64,000 nt of DNA. Source: Anaerolineales bacterium. GTDB lineage: Bacteria > Chloroflexota > Anaerolineae > Anaerolineales > Villigracilaceae. How positions within the stretch are numbered: the first letter of the stretch is position 1; each line of letters opens with the position of its first letter. This document shows positions 24,838 through 32,815 of this stretch, piece after piece. Both the position numbers and the translations under genes were made by a program. The notes below the pieces were generated by a model, which was given only the letters and a program-made list of their open reading frames with translations, was not told where the DNA came from and did not search any database. The stretch lies in the NCBI GenBank assembly GCA_030834895.1, contig JAUQXA010000059.1, forward strand, positions 62,001 through 126,000, written 5' to 3'.

Positions 24838-25815
24838 ATGAATTTAGTTGAAGCAACTCACGTCTCGAAATCTTTTGGCACGACCCACGCCGTGGATGAC
24901 ATCTCCCTGCACGTTCAGGAAGGTGAAATCTACGGGCTGGTCGGCTCGGACGGCGCGGGCAAGACAACTACCATGCGATTGCTGGTCGGCGCTCTCCTGC
25001 CTGACGCGGGCGAGATTAATGTCTGCGGATACGATGTGCGGAAACAGGTCGAACAGGTCCGCTCGCAGATTGGGTATTTGTCACAGCGGTTTTCGATGTA
25101 CGAGGATTTGACCGTCCTCGAAAATATCCGCTTCTTTGCCGAGGTGCGCGGACTCTCCCAGACCGAATGGCTGCCGCGTTCGATGGAAATTCTCGAATTC
25201 GTTGGGCTTGCCCATTTCAAAGACCGCCGCGCGGGACAACTCTCCGGCGGCATGAAGCAAAAACTGGGGCTGGCATCCGCGCTGGTTACTCGTCCGAGGT
25301 TGCTGTTGCTCGATGAACCCACCACGGGCGTCGACCCTGTCACGCGGCAGGATTTCTGGCAGTTGGTGATCAAGTTGGTTTCGACCCCCCGCTTTGATTC
25401 TCCCCCTATTTTCGGAGAAAATGGGGGGAGCCGGAGGGGGGTAAGTGTCATCATCTCCACCCCCTACATGGACGAAGCCTCACGTTGTCATCGCGTGGGA
25501 TTTATGAAGACGGGCAAGATCATCGCTGAAGACACACCGTCCAATTTGCGGGCGCAATTGAATGGGCGCGTATTGGAATTGCGCGGCGACCCAATCAACA
25601 CCCTGCGTCATGTGGCACATCAGGATGAAGATGTGGAGGATGTTGCTGCATTTGGCGATAAACTGCATGTCCGCGCGCGCGAGGGAAAGTCCGAACTCAT
25701 CTTGGGACGCCTGCCCGATGAGATCAAATCTGCTGGAGGCACGCTGATTGACCTGCGAGTCATCCCGCCCGCGCTGGAAGATGTCTTTATCGCATTATCG
25801 GAGTCAGTTGAATGA
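24838..25815 (+). CDS. ABC-2 exporter ATPase 1, with in-frame repeat insertion
   Basis: 325-residue ATP-binding subunit of the YbhF/CcmA type. Walker A is degenerate at one site (GSDGAGKTT, usual GPNGAGKTT), the Q-loop is LSQRFSMYEDL, the signature QLSGGMKQKLGLA and Walker B LLLLDEPTTGVDP are intact, and the H-loop His is replaced (VIISTPYMDEA instead of STHYMDEA), so hydrolysis at this site may be weak. Between Walker B and the H-loop, residues 183-202 come from a palindromic repeat inserted in frame (PRFDSPPIFGENGGSRRG). It pairs with ATPase 2 (26300-27205) and the ABC-2 permease. The stop overlaps the nucleotidyltransferase start by 4 bases. Confidence 0.88.
   Translation: MNLVEATHVSKSFGTTHAVDDISLHVQEGEIYGLVGSDGAGKTTTMRLLVGALLPDAGEINVCGYDVRKQVEQVRSQIGYLSQRFSMYEDLTVLENIRFFAEVRGLSQTEWLPRSMEILEFVGLAHFKDRRAGQLSGGMKQKLGLASALVTRPRLLLLDEPTTGVDPVTRQDFWQLVIKLVSTPRFDSPPIFGENGGSRRGVSVIISTPYMDEASRCHRVGFMKTGKIIAEDTPSNLRAQLNGRVLELRGDPINTLRHVAHQDEDVEDVAAFGDKLHVRAREGKSELILGRLPDEIKSAGGTLIDLRVIPPALEDVFIALSESVE
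25384..25442. repeat. ACCCCCC...GGGGGGT palindromic repeat inside the ABC ATPase gene
   Basis: 59 bp bounded by ACCCCCC (25384-25390) and GGGGGGT (25436-25442), with an inner hairpin TCCCCC...ATTTTC-GGA-GAAAAT-GGGGGA. It is in frame and encodes about 20 extra residues. Typical sequences of this family (CCCCCT...GGAGGGGG) are dispersed intergenic repeats. Confidence 0.8.
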
Positions 25816-26303
25816 ACGCCATCCTTGACCTTCCTGAACAACATGCGCAAGTCCTGCGTTTAATCATCGAGAAAATTCCACCCGCCACTCTGCCTTGGGC
25901 GTTGACAGGAAGCACGGGCTTGCGCTTGCAGGGTGTCGATATTCCTGTGAACGACCTCGATTTACAGACCGACGCCCAGACCATTTACATCATTGAAAAG
26001 CGTTTGACTGAATTCATGAAAACTCCCGTGCATATTTGGGAATCAGAACATACGCTTTCGCATCACGGACAGGCGGAGATCAACGGATTGCAAGTCGAGT
26101 TCCTGGGTGACATGCGTCATCGTTCTCCCGCTGGCATTTGGGAACCCGCAATTGATATCGCCTCCACTCGCGTTTGGGTGAACTGGCGTGAGTCTCAAGT
26201 CCCCGTTCTCCCCTTGCAACATGAAGCCCTTGCCTATGAAAAAATGGGACGCGCGCAAAAAGCTGAACTGATTCGCGCCGCAATCAAAAAGGAAATTCCA
26301 TGA
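25812..26303 (+). CDS. Minimal nucleotidyltransferase-like protein
   Basis: 163-residue protein with the nucleotidyltransferase beta-fold signature: LTGSTGLRLQGVDIPVNDLD followed by LQTD, that is GS-x8-DLDL, with two acidic metal ligands visible. Helical C-terminus: EALAYEKMGRAQKAELIRAA. It is similar in size and form to the free-standing MNT-like or aminoglycoside-nucleotidyltransferase-like proteins; the substrate is unknown and no HEPN partner is adjacent. It is joined to both flanking ABC ATPases by 4-base ATGA overlaps, so it is fully embedded in the operon. Confidence 0.7.
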   Translation: MNAILDLPEQHAQVLRLIIEKIPPATLPWALTGSTGLRLQGVDIPVNDLDLQTDAQTIYIIEKRLTEFMKTPVHIWESEHTLSHHGQAEINGLQVEFLGDMRHRSPAGIWEPAIDIASTRVWVNWRESQVPVLPLQHEALAYEKMGRAQKAELIRAAIKKEIP

Positions 26304-27205
26304 TCGACCCTGTCATCTCTGTTCAAAATCTCACCCGTAAATTTGGCGATTTCGTCGCGGTGGACCACATCAACTTTGAAGTGCAGGCGGGCGAGGTGGT
26401 CGGCTATCTCGGTCCGAACGGGTCGGGCAAAACCACCACCATCCGCATGTTGCTTGGTTTGCTGAAGCCCAATGATGGCAAGGCAACTGTTTTGGGCTAC
26501 GATGTCGCCACGCAAAGCGAGGAAGTCCGCGCGCGAGTTGGGTACATGTCGCAGAAGTTTGCGATTTATGATGATTTAACCACTCTGGAGAACTTGACCT
26601 TCTACGGCGGCGTGTATGGTATTACGGACAAGAAGCGGATTCAGCATACTCTTGAATTGGTCGGTCTCAAGGGGCATGAGTCCACGCTGACGAAGGACAT
26701 GTCCACGGGCTGGCGGCAGAGACTCTCGCTGGGCATCGCGCTGGTCCACGAACCAAAATTGCTCTTCCTCGATGAACCCACCTCAGGCGTCGACCCCACT
26801 GCCCGCCGTGCCTTTTGGGATTTGATCTACGAACTTGCCGAAAACGGAGTGACGATTCTGGTCACCACCCATTACATGGACGAAGCCGAATACTGCGAGC
26901 GTGTCGGTGTAATGCGCGACGGCAAACTGCTGGCGATGGATACGCCGACAGCATTGAAAAAGTCAATTATTACGGGGGATGTCTGGGAAGTGTACGCAAA
27001 CCCACTAGAGCGCGGGCTGGAGATTCTCTCCGCGATGGAAGGCGTGGAACGCGTTGGATTGGCTGGGGATCATTTACGGGTCATCAGCCAGTTGGTAGGC
27101 AAAGAGTCGATGCAAGGCTTGTTAGGGGAGAAAGGAATCGACGTCGAAAAAATCGAAAAAGGCGAACCAACGTTGGAGGATGTCTTCCTCTCGCTGGCTC
27201 GGTAA
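26300..27205 (+). CDS. ABC-2 exporter ATPase 2
   Basis: 301-residue ATP-binding subunit with a canonical Walker A (GPNGSGKTT), Q-loop MSQKFAIYDDL, Walker B LLFLDEPTSGVDP and H-loop TTHYMDEAE. The signature motif is unusual: DMSTGWRQRLSLG in place of LSGGxxQR. ATPase 1 has the good signature but a poor H-loop, so the two probably form a heterodimer with one competent site, as in the fused double ATPase RbbA. The C-terminal regulatory extension (about 225-301) is typical for the family. Last gene of the export operon. Confidence 0.9.
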   Translation: MIDPVISVQNLTRKFGDFVAVDHINFEVQAGEVVGYLGPNGSGKTTTIRMLLGLLKPNDGKATVLGYDVATQSEEVRARVGYMSQKFAIYDDLTTLENLTFYGGVYGITDKKRIQHTLELVGLKGHESTLTKDMSTGWRQRLSLGIALVHEPKLLFLDEPTSGVDPTARRAFWDLIYELAENGVTILVTTHYMDEAEYCERVGVMRDGKLLAMDTPTALKKSIITGDVWEVYANPLERGLEILSAMEGVERVGLAGDHLRVISQLVGKESMQGLLGEKGIDVEKIEKGEPTLEDVFLSLAR

Positions 27206-27209
27206 AAAA

Positions 27210-27287
27210 CGTCATTGCGAGGGCGCAAGCCCGAAGCAATCCCCAAAAATATGAGATTGCTTCGTCGCTTCGCTCCTCGCAATGACG
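27210..27287. repeat. CGTCATTGCGAGG / GCAATGACG dispersed repeat, copy 2
   Basis: Starts CGTCATTGCGAGG and ends CTCCTCGCAATGACG; contains GAAGCAATCCCC and GAGATTGCTTCGTCGCTTCG. It fills the gap between the convergent ATPase 2 and pspC genes and may act as a transcription end for both. The same family as 10685-10773. Confidence 0.85.
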
Positions 27288-27293
27288 GGAAGG

Positions 27294-27485
27294 TTATCCT
27301 TCGGGGGTGACGATTGCCATGATGAGATATACCAGTAACATGGCGCCGTTGAAGGTGAAGAACCCAAGCACGAACAATAGACGGATAATAGTGGGGTCGA
27401 TGTTGAGATAATCGCCGAGACCCGCGCACACGCCCGCGATCATGCGATTGGATTTGCTTCGGTAGAGGGTTTTGATGTCGCTCAT
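27294..27485 (-). CDS. pspC: PspC-domain protein
   Basis: 63-residue PspC-type membrane protein: LYRSKSNRMIAGVCAGLGDY, then LNIDPTIIRLLFVLGFF, and a final hydrophobic helix (GAMLLVYLIMAIVTPEG). PspC proteins are linked to envelope stress responses, but these short free-standing copies are not functionally defined. Start: ATG preceded by AAAGGAG. No other psp gene is nearby. Confidence 0.9.
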   Translation of the reverse strand: MSDIKTLYRSKSNRMIAGVCAGLGDYLNIDPTIIRLLFVLGFFTFNGAMLLVYLIMAIVTPEG

Positions 27486-27554
27486 TTTTGCTCCTTTCGT
27501 TTGTCTGTTTTCTTTACGCAGGCAAACGAAAAGAGTTGCACGGTTAATAAAAAA

Positions 27555-27581
27555 CTTCCGAAACCGCAAACAGTTCGGAAG
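27555..27581 (-). terminator. Terminator of the adenylate cyclase gene
   Basis: Minus strand: CTTCCGAAC pairs with TTTCGGAAG around a GTTTGC loop and is followed by TTTTTTATT. It lies between the cyclase gene and pspC. Confidence 0.75.
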
Positions 27582-27606
27582 CGTTTCGTTTTTCACTTCT
27601 CATTTT

Positions 27607-29316
27607 TTACTTCAACCCCAAAACCTCGAACACTTCAATTGGCTGTGTCTTGCCTTTTACAGCCATATTTGCAAGCGGACTGGCATTTACTTCCCGGCTG
27701 ACCCGTTCGAACGTGTCCCTGCTGATCAAGATCTGATTCCGGGCGGAGTTTTCCTGGATGCGTTTGGCGCTGTTCACCGCGTCGCTGATGGCAGTGTACT
27801 CAAGCCTTTTCTCGGTGCCGATCAGGCCGAGGATCGCATCACCGCAGTGGATACCCGCGCCGAAAGCCAGGTGAAACTCTGGCGGCAATTCCTTGTACAA
27901 GTTCTCGACCGAGTCGCGAATCGTCAATGCCGTTTTGACTGCGCGCAGGGTGTGGTCAGGCTGCGGGATCGGGGCGTTGAACCAGGCCATGATGGCATCG
28001 CCCATGAACTTATCAATGGTACCTTCCTGCGCCAGCACGGCATCTGCCATGGCGGCGAGGTAACGGTTGAGGATTTTAACCAGTTGTTCCGGTTCCTGGT
28101 TTTCGCTGAAAGTGGTGAAGCCGCGGATATCGGCGAACAAGGCGGTAATATTAGTGCGTTTGCCGCCGAGTTGCAGGCTGTTCGGGTCGAGTTGTTCGAT
28201 CACGGCAGGGGAAACCATGCGCTCGAAGAGCCGGCGTTGGGCTTCCAGTTTCTTTCTTTCTGTCAGGTCATCCAGCACAATGGCGATCCCCTGGGTCTTT
28301 TGTCCGGCATCCTTCAACGGGGAGAGATTGAAGCGCCAATCCACGTAGCCGCGAGTGGGAGAGTGATGGCTGATTTCCAGATCGGCGATAGCTTTGTCGG
28401 TCTCGCGTACTTCCACAAGGTGCGGACCGAGTTCGGTTGAAATGGAAGCAAGCGTCTCGTTAAGAGAGTGCCCAACGATATCGCTTGAGGCATAGCCCAA
28501 AATATTTTCCGCGGCGCGATTGGTCAGGGTGATCTGATTCTGGATATCCGCCGTGATCACGCCGCTGGTAATGGATGCGAAGATATTGTCCATCATGTTC
28601 TTTAGTTGTGTCACCTCTTCGAGGGTGTGCTTGAGAGAGGAGAAGAGGCGAGCATTTTCGATTGCAACGGCGGCCTGGTTTGCAAAAGCAACCAGCAGGT
28701 TGCGTTCTGATTCGGCGAAGATCCCCGCGCGGATGCGGTTGTCGGCGTAGATCACGCCAATGAGATCGCTTTTTACTTTGAGAGGGACACACAAAATGGA
28801 ACGCAGGTTGAACGCCACAATGCTTTCCTGCCCTACAAAGCGTTGGTCTTCCTGGGCATTGGTGGTGATGATGGATTCGCCGGATTCGATGACGCGTCCG
28901 ACGACAGAACGGCTTACAGTTAGTTCAGACGAGTTGATGGATTCCATCTCCCAGTTGCGGGCCATGCGTATGGCCATCTCCCCTTTTTCATCCCGCAACA
29001 TCAGAAAGCCGCGTTCCGCCTTGGTCAGGCGCACGATGTTGTCCATCACGATGGTCAACACTTCATCGAGTTCGAGTGAGGAGTTGACCACCTGTCCCAC
29101 ATCGGCCAGAGCCAGCAGATTATTGTGTTCCCGCTGAAAAGCCTCTATCTTCTCGCTGATATGCGCGAGTGTTGTTTCGAGATGAACCAGGTCCTCGACG
29201 GTGTTCTTTGGCAGCTTGATCTTTGAACTTTCCAACTCGGCGCGGATTCTACCCGCCTGCAAGCCAAGCGTCGAAATCTGATCGGGTACGGTTGTGGGAC
29301 GGGTCTGTTCATCCAT
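27607..29316 (-). CDS. GAF-PAS class III adenylate/guanylate cyclase
   Basis: 569-residue soluble sensor cyclase: a helical N-terminal segment, a GAF domain (about 70-230), a PAS domain (about 240-350, ending GIAIVLDDLTERKK), and a C-terminal class III cyclase catalytic domain (about 385-569). Metal-binding aspartates are in FADIRGFTTF and DKFMGDAIMAWF, both intact. It makes cAMP (or cGMP) from the NTP in response to a ligand or redox state at the GAF/PAS domains. It starts 5 bases past the stop of the transglutaminase gene; TAAAAT lies 6 bases before the ATG, so it probably also has its own leaderless promoter. Confidence 0.9.
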   Translation of the reverse strand: MDEQTRPTTVPDQISTLGLQAGRIRAELESSKIKLPKNTVEDLVHLETTLAHISEKIEAFQREHNNLLALADVGQVVNSSLELDEVLTIVMDNIVRLTKAERGFLMLRDEKGEMAIRMARNWEMESINSSELTVSRSVVGRVIESGESIITTNAQEDQRFVGQESIVAFNLRSILCVPLKVKSDLIGVIYADNRIRAGIFAESERNLLVAFANQAAVAIENARLFSSLKHTLEEVTQLKNMMDNIFASITSGVITADIQNQITLTNRAAENILGYASSDIVGHSLNETLASISTELGPHLVEVRETDKAIADLEISHHSPTRGYVDWRFNLSPLKDAGQKTQGIAIVLDDLTERKKLEAQRRLFERMVSPAVIEQLDPNSLQLGGKRTNITALFADIRGFTTFSENQEPEQLVKILNRYLAAMADAVLAQEGTIDKFMGDAIMAWFNAPIPQPDHTLRAVKTALTIRDSVENLYKELPPEFHLAFGAGIHCGDAILGLIGTEKRLEYTAISDAVNSAKRIQENSARNQILISRDTFERVSREVNASPLANMAVKGKTQPIEVFEVLGLK

Positions 29317-29320
29317 GGTC

Positions 29321-31696
29321 TTATTTTAGTTGATTATAACGGCTATCGAAAAACTGTAAGGTTTCTTTTATTCGAGTCTGCCAAGTTTTGAGCAGGATGG
29401 CTACTGCGGCTTTGCGTGCAACCATTACATTCCCTCTGCGGGGAGTGTAGATCGCGTTATGGTACTCTTCCAACAGCAACAGGGTCTGTTTCTGTGCGGA
29501 AGGCAGGCGTTTGATCAAAACCTCGGCGCGTTCCTGTGATGTGACATGCGCTGGTTGCGGTTTACCCAGCCAGTACAGGCTCAAATTGATGCTTTGGAAG
29601 GAGCGTTCAACCGGCGAGAGTGTTACCCAGCGCACCCATCGTTGCAACCAGCGCGGGGGAGTATTCCCACGCCGTTCGTATTGATACGCCAAGTATACCG
29701 GCAAACGATCATTAAGAGAGTAGCGCTGAATTATGAAAATACCGAATCCCAATGCCAGCAGGATGAGCATGGGTACAATGAGACCTTGATACCATGCAGG
29801 TGCATCTCCAAGAAGAACATCCTCTTCGCCTAGGTTTTCAGGGCGTTCATCCAAAGGGATGGGAGGCAGGGGAGTAATCATCCCATTTCCTTCCAAGTCC
29901 AGGTCGGATGCCATTTCATCGGGATTTACCCTCGTCTCAGGACGTTCAATTGGGGACTGATTGCTGGTCGGTTCAAACTCCACCCAGCCGATGCCGGGGA
30001 AATACACTTCGGGCCAGGCGTGTGAATCCTCATAGGTGACAGTGTAGGTCCTTTTCGTCTCGTCATAGTCGCCTTCCACGAAGCCCACTGCCATGCGCGC
30101 AGGAATGCCAATTGAACGCAACATCAATGTTTCCGCGCTGGCATAATACATGCAAAATCCTTTCTTGTACTCGAATAAAACCCATAATACCGGGTCGCGG
30201 TTCTCAGGCAATTTCTCTTGGATTGTCTTTTGATATTCGATCTCAGCTCGTATGAAGGAAGTGATGGACTGGGTTTTATCATAAGCCGTATCATAAGACG
30301 CGGTAATCTCCAACGCCAGTTCTTTTAATTGAGGAGCAATCTCTTCGGGGACTTGCAGGTATCTTTCCGTGACCCAGTCCGGATACTCTGTGCCAGCGGA
30401 GCGCAACTCTTCGATCGTAGGATCGGCAATCAGTGCGCGGACTTTGTACTGGTCGCCGTCCGACAGGCTGGTTTTGGCGATCCAGGCGGTGATGTCTTTC
30501 GTCCCGTCCGCAATTGGAACTGATTGAATATTGGCGGTTTTATTGATCCATACGGTTTCGGCGGGCGCGTACAAAAGCTTTTGCCTTTTTGTATGGCTGG
30601 TGAAGGTAAATCTCGTTTCGTGACGGTCCTGGGGATATTCAACAGTCAATTCGGTGGCAGCAGGATCGAACGGTTCTTTGGCTGCTTCAACCGTCATCCA
30701 GCGCCCATCGAAATACAGGTCGTAATTCCTGCCCTTCCAATATCTTCGGACAGGCACAAAATTGCCTTCCTTTAATTCGACCGTAAATATTATGTTTTCA
30801 CCTGTGGCCGCCTGCTCGCCGAGCAAGAGCGAAGAGCCGTAAAATTCGCTGCGCTCACTACCCACAGCATAAGGCGATTCCAGCGCGCTAACCGCATTGG
30901 AGAATCTTTCAAAGATGGGTTGCGAGAATTCACTCCAGGCCTTTGCCGCAGGCTTGACACTGTTGATCCAGCCAGGCATGAACCATGCCACGAGCACCGC
31001 AAACACGGCAACCACCAACGTGCCGCGTTCGAGATCGATCATGGTTTCATTGGTCATCAGGAAATTGGTTTTTTTCCAAAAGGCGCGGTTTTTGAGGAAG
31101 TTCATCCTGCCCATCAGAAGCAGTGAAACAAAAAGGAAGGCCGCCAGTTCCCAAATTTGTTTGGTCTGGATCGCATCGAAGGATTGAACGACCAATATTG
31201 CCACTCCTGAGGGAAGTACCACGTTCAGGAAATCCCCATGACGGATCAACCAATATCCGGCGGCAAGCCCGATCAGCCAATAGGTCAACGTGACAATCGT
31301 AACAAAAAATAAATGGTCATAGACCGGTTTGTTCGTGATGAATTGTTCGACCGAGAAATACAAACGCTCCATGAGCGTCAGGATGTCCTGCCACAGCCAA
31401 TCGGTTCTTTCCACAGCGCTCAACAGTTGGGTGGGTACTAGCATCAAGGTGTAGCCGGTCACAAGGCGCATGACGGCCTGACGAGAAAATTTGCTGAACC
31501 CGAGCGCCAGCCCCAAAATTACGCCGAAAAACGCCATCGTTTGCGTAAAATACAGAAAGGGAGCCCATTCAGTAACCACCAATCGCGTGCTGGAAATTTG
31601 CACAAGGACAATCACCAAAAGCGCAGCCCGCCAATCCAAAGAACGACGATTTATCACGCTCTGGGCGGTATTACCATGGTCGGGTGACGTTTCCAT
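29321..31696 (-). CDS. TgpA-like membrane transglutaminase
   Basis: 791-residue membrane protein with about six N-terminal helices, a large external transglutaminase-like domain (about 430-600), one further helix (about 640-660) and a C-terminal cytoplasmic part of DUF4129 type. Cys-protease-type active site: KKGFCMYYASAETLMLRSIG with Cys, SHAWPEVY with His, and GWVEFEPT, where the usual Asp is Glu, a common variant. Bacterial relatives (TgpA, RipA-linked operons) are essential or envelope-related, with unknown substrates. The start at METSPDHGN was chosen because the longer frame has no hydrophobic or conserved sequence before it. Confidence 0.82.
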   Translation of the reverse strand: METSPDHGNTAQSVINRRSLDWRAALLVIVLVQISSTRLVVTEWAPFLYFTQTMAFFGVILGLALGFSKFSRQAVMRLVTGYTLMLVPTQLLSAVERTDWLWQDILTLMERLYFSVEQFITNKPVYDHLFFVTIVTLTYWLIGLAAGYWLIRHGDFLNVVLPSGVAILVVQSFDAIQTKQIWELAAFLFVSLLLMGRMNFLKNRAFWKKTNFLMTNETMIDLERGTLVVAVFAVLVAWFMPGWINSVKPAAKAWSEFSQPIFERFSNAVSALESPYAVGSERSEFYGSSLLLGEQAATGENIIFTVELKEGNFVPVRRYWKGRNYDLYFDGRWMTVEAAKEPFDPAATELTVEYPQDRHETRFTFTSHTKRQKLLYAPAETVWINKTANIQSVPIADGTKDITAWIAKTSLSDGDQYKVRALIADPTIEELRSAGTEYPDWVTERYLQVPEEIAPQLKELALEITASYDTAYDKTQSITSFIRAEIEYQKTIQEKLPENRDPVLWVLFEYKKGFCMYYASAETLMLRSIGIPARMAVGFVEGDYDETKRTYTVTYEDSHAWPEVYFPGIGWVEFEPTSNQSPIERPETRVNPDEMASDLDLEGNGMITPLPPIPLDERPENLGEEDVLLGDAPAWYQGLIVPMLILLALGFGIFIIQRYSLNDRLPVYLAYQYERRGNTPPRWLQRWVRWVTLSPVERSFQSINLSLYWLGKPQPAHVTSQERAEVLIKRLPSAQKQTLLLLEEYHNAIYTPRRGNVMVARKAAVAILLKTWQTRIKETLQFFDSRYNQLK
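29323..29328 (-). promoter_or_regulatory. -10 box of a leaderless promoter
   Basis: Minus-strand TAAAAT, 6 bases before the cyclase ATG; a second box TATAAT sits 10 bases further upstream (29333-29338). Both overlap the end of the transglutaminase gene. Confidence 0.45.
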
Positions 31697-31761
31697 GTTT
31701 TGAGTGTACAATAAAGCCTGCTTATCCGTCAACGGTAAACGCCAAATCAACGGAGGAATAT

Positions 31762-32775
31762 ATGCTGGTACTTATCGATAGTGGCATCTCTTTTATTATC
31801 GCTCTTCAGGGCGCTGTGGGGAATTGGTTCGTTGCCCCCATGCGTTTCTTTAGTTATCTTGGCAATGAAGAGTTCTTTTTGCTGGTCCTGCCGTTGATCT
31901 ACTGGAGTGTTGATTCGGCGCTCGGCTTGCGGATGGCGTTTATTCTTCTTACAAGCAACCTATTTAACCACGTTGCCAAATGGGTTTTTGCAGGCCCCCG
32001 TCCATATTGGGTGAGTTCGCATGTTCGCGCCCTTTGGTTCACGGAAACGACGTTTGGCATTCCTTCGGGTCATGCGCAAAACGCAGCGAGTGTATGGGGG
32101 ATGTTTGCGGCCTATAACAAACGGACCTGGATTTGGATTGTTTGTATTCTCACCATATTTTTGATCGGCTTTTCACGTATATTCCTTGGTGTGCACTTTC
32201 CGCATGACGTGCTCTTTGGGTGGTTGCTGGGCGCGGTTATCCTGTGGTCCTTTGTTCGTTTCTGGGAGCCAGCTGGCGCGTGGGTCGGCAAAAAAACTTT
32301 AAACCAGCAAATTTTGATTGCATTTGCTGTTTCCCTGCTTTTCGTTGTATTGGGATATGGGACCTGGATGTTTCGAAGCGGCTATCAAGTTCCTGATGTC
32401 TGGATCTCAAATTCAACTCTTGCCGGGACCGAGTTGCCTGATCCTGTTGACGCGAACGATATCTTTACTTCGGCTGGGACAATCTTTGGTATGGCGGCTG
32501 GTACGGCGTGGATCTTGTCATTAGGTAGTTACCAGGTTTCGAGCGGGGATCTTGCAAAGGACCCGGTGGGAAAGCGCGCCATCCGCTATGTCATTGGTCT
32601 GATCGGCGTCCTTATCCTCTATCTGGGACTCGGGATGATATTTCCCCGCGGCGATGGTTTCATTTTTTACCTGTTGCGCTATATTCGTTATGCGCTGATT
32701 GGCTGGTGGGTGGCCGGAGGCGCGCCGTGGGTATTTGTAAGGTTTAAACTGACTGGGTCTGTCGATACCATCTGA
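31762..32775 (+). CDS. PAP2 superfamily membrane phosphatase
   Basis: 337-residue integral membrane protein. The three PAP2 motifs are clear: KWVFAGPRPYW, GIPSGHAQNAASVWG and SRIFLGVHFPHDVLFGWLLG. About eight helices are visible, with extra C-terminal helices beyond the PAP2 core. Family members dephosphorylate lipid or polyprenyl (pyro)phosphates; the substrate here is not known. The start is the ATG with GGAGG 7 bases upstream, divergent from the transglutaminase. It is followed after 40 bases by the Ser/Thr kinase gene, which has its own -10 box. Confidence 0.9.
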   Translation: MLVLIDSGISFIIALQGAVGNWFVAPMRFFSYLGNEEFFLLVLPLIYWSVDSALGLRMAFILLTSNLFNHVAKWVFAGPRPYWVSSHVRALWFTETTFGIPSGHAQNAASVWGMFAAYNKRTWIWIVCILTIFLIGFSRIFLGVHFPHDVLFGWLLGAVILWSFVRFWEPAGAWVGKKTLNQQILIAFAVSLLFVVLGYGTWMFRSGYQVPDVWISNSTLAGTELPDPVDANDIFTSAGTIFGMAAGTAWILSLGSYQVSSGDLAKDPVGKRAIRYVIGLIGVLILYLGLGMIFPRGDGFIFYLLRYIRYALIGWWVAGGAPWVFVRFKLTGSVDTI

Positions 32776-32781
32776 TATAAT
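32776..32781 (+). promoter_or_regulatory. -10 box for the Ser/Thr kinase gene
   Basis: TATAAT immediately after the PAP2 stop codon, 34 bases before the kinase ATG. Confidence 0.5.
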
Positions 32782-32815
32782 CGCCGTCATTCTTGTAAAT
32801 ATAAGGGTCATATAG

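Noticed and set aside
27472..28440. 322-codon plus-strand open frame
   Set aside because: Shadow of the adenylate cyclase gene; it spans the pspC promoter and a terminator.
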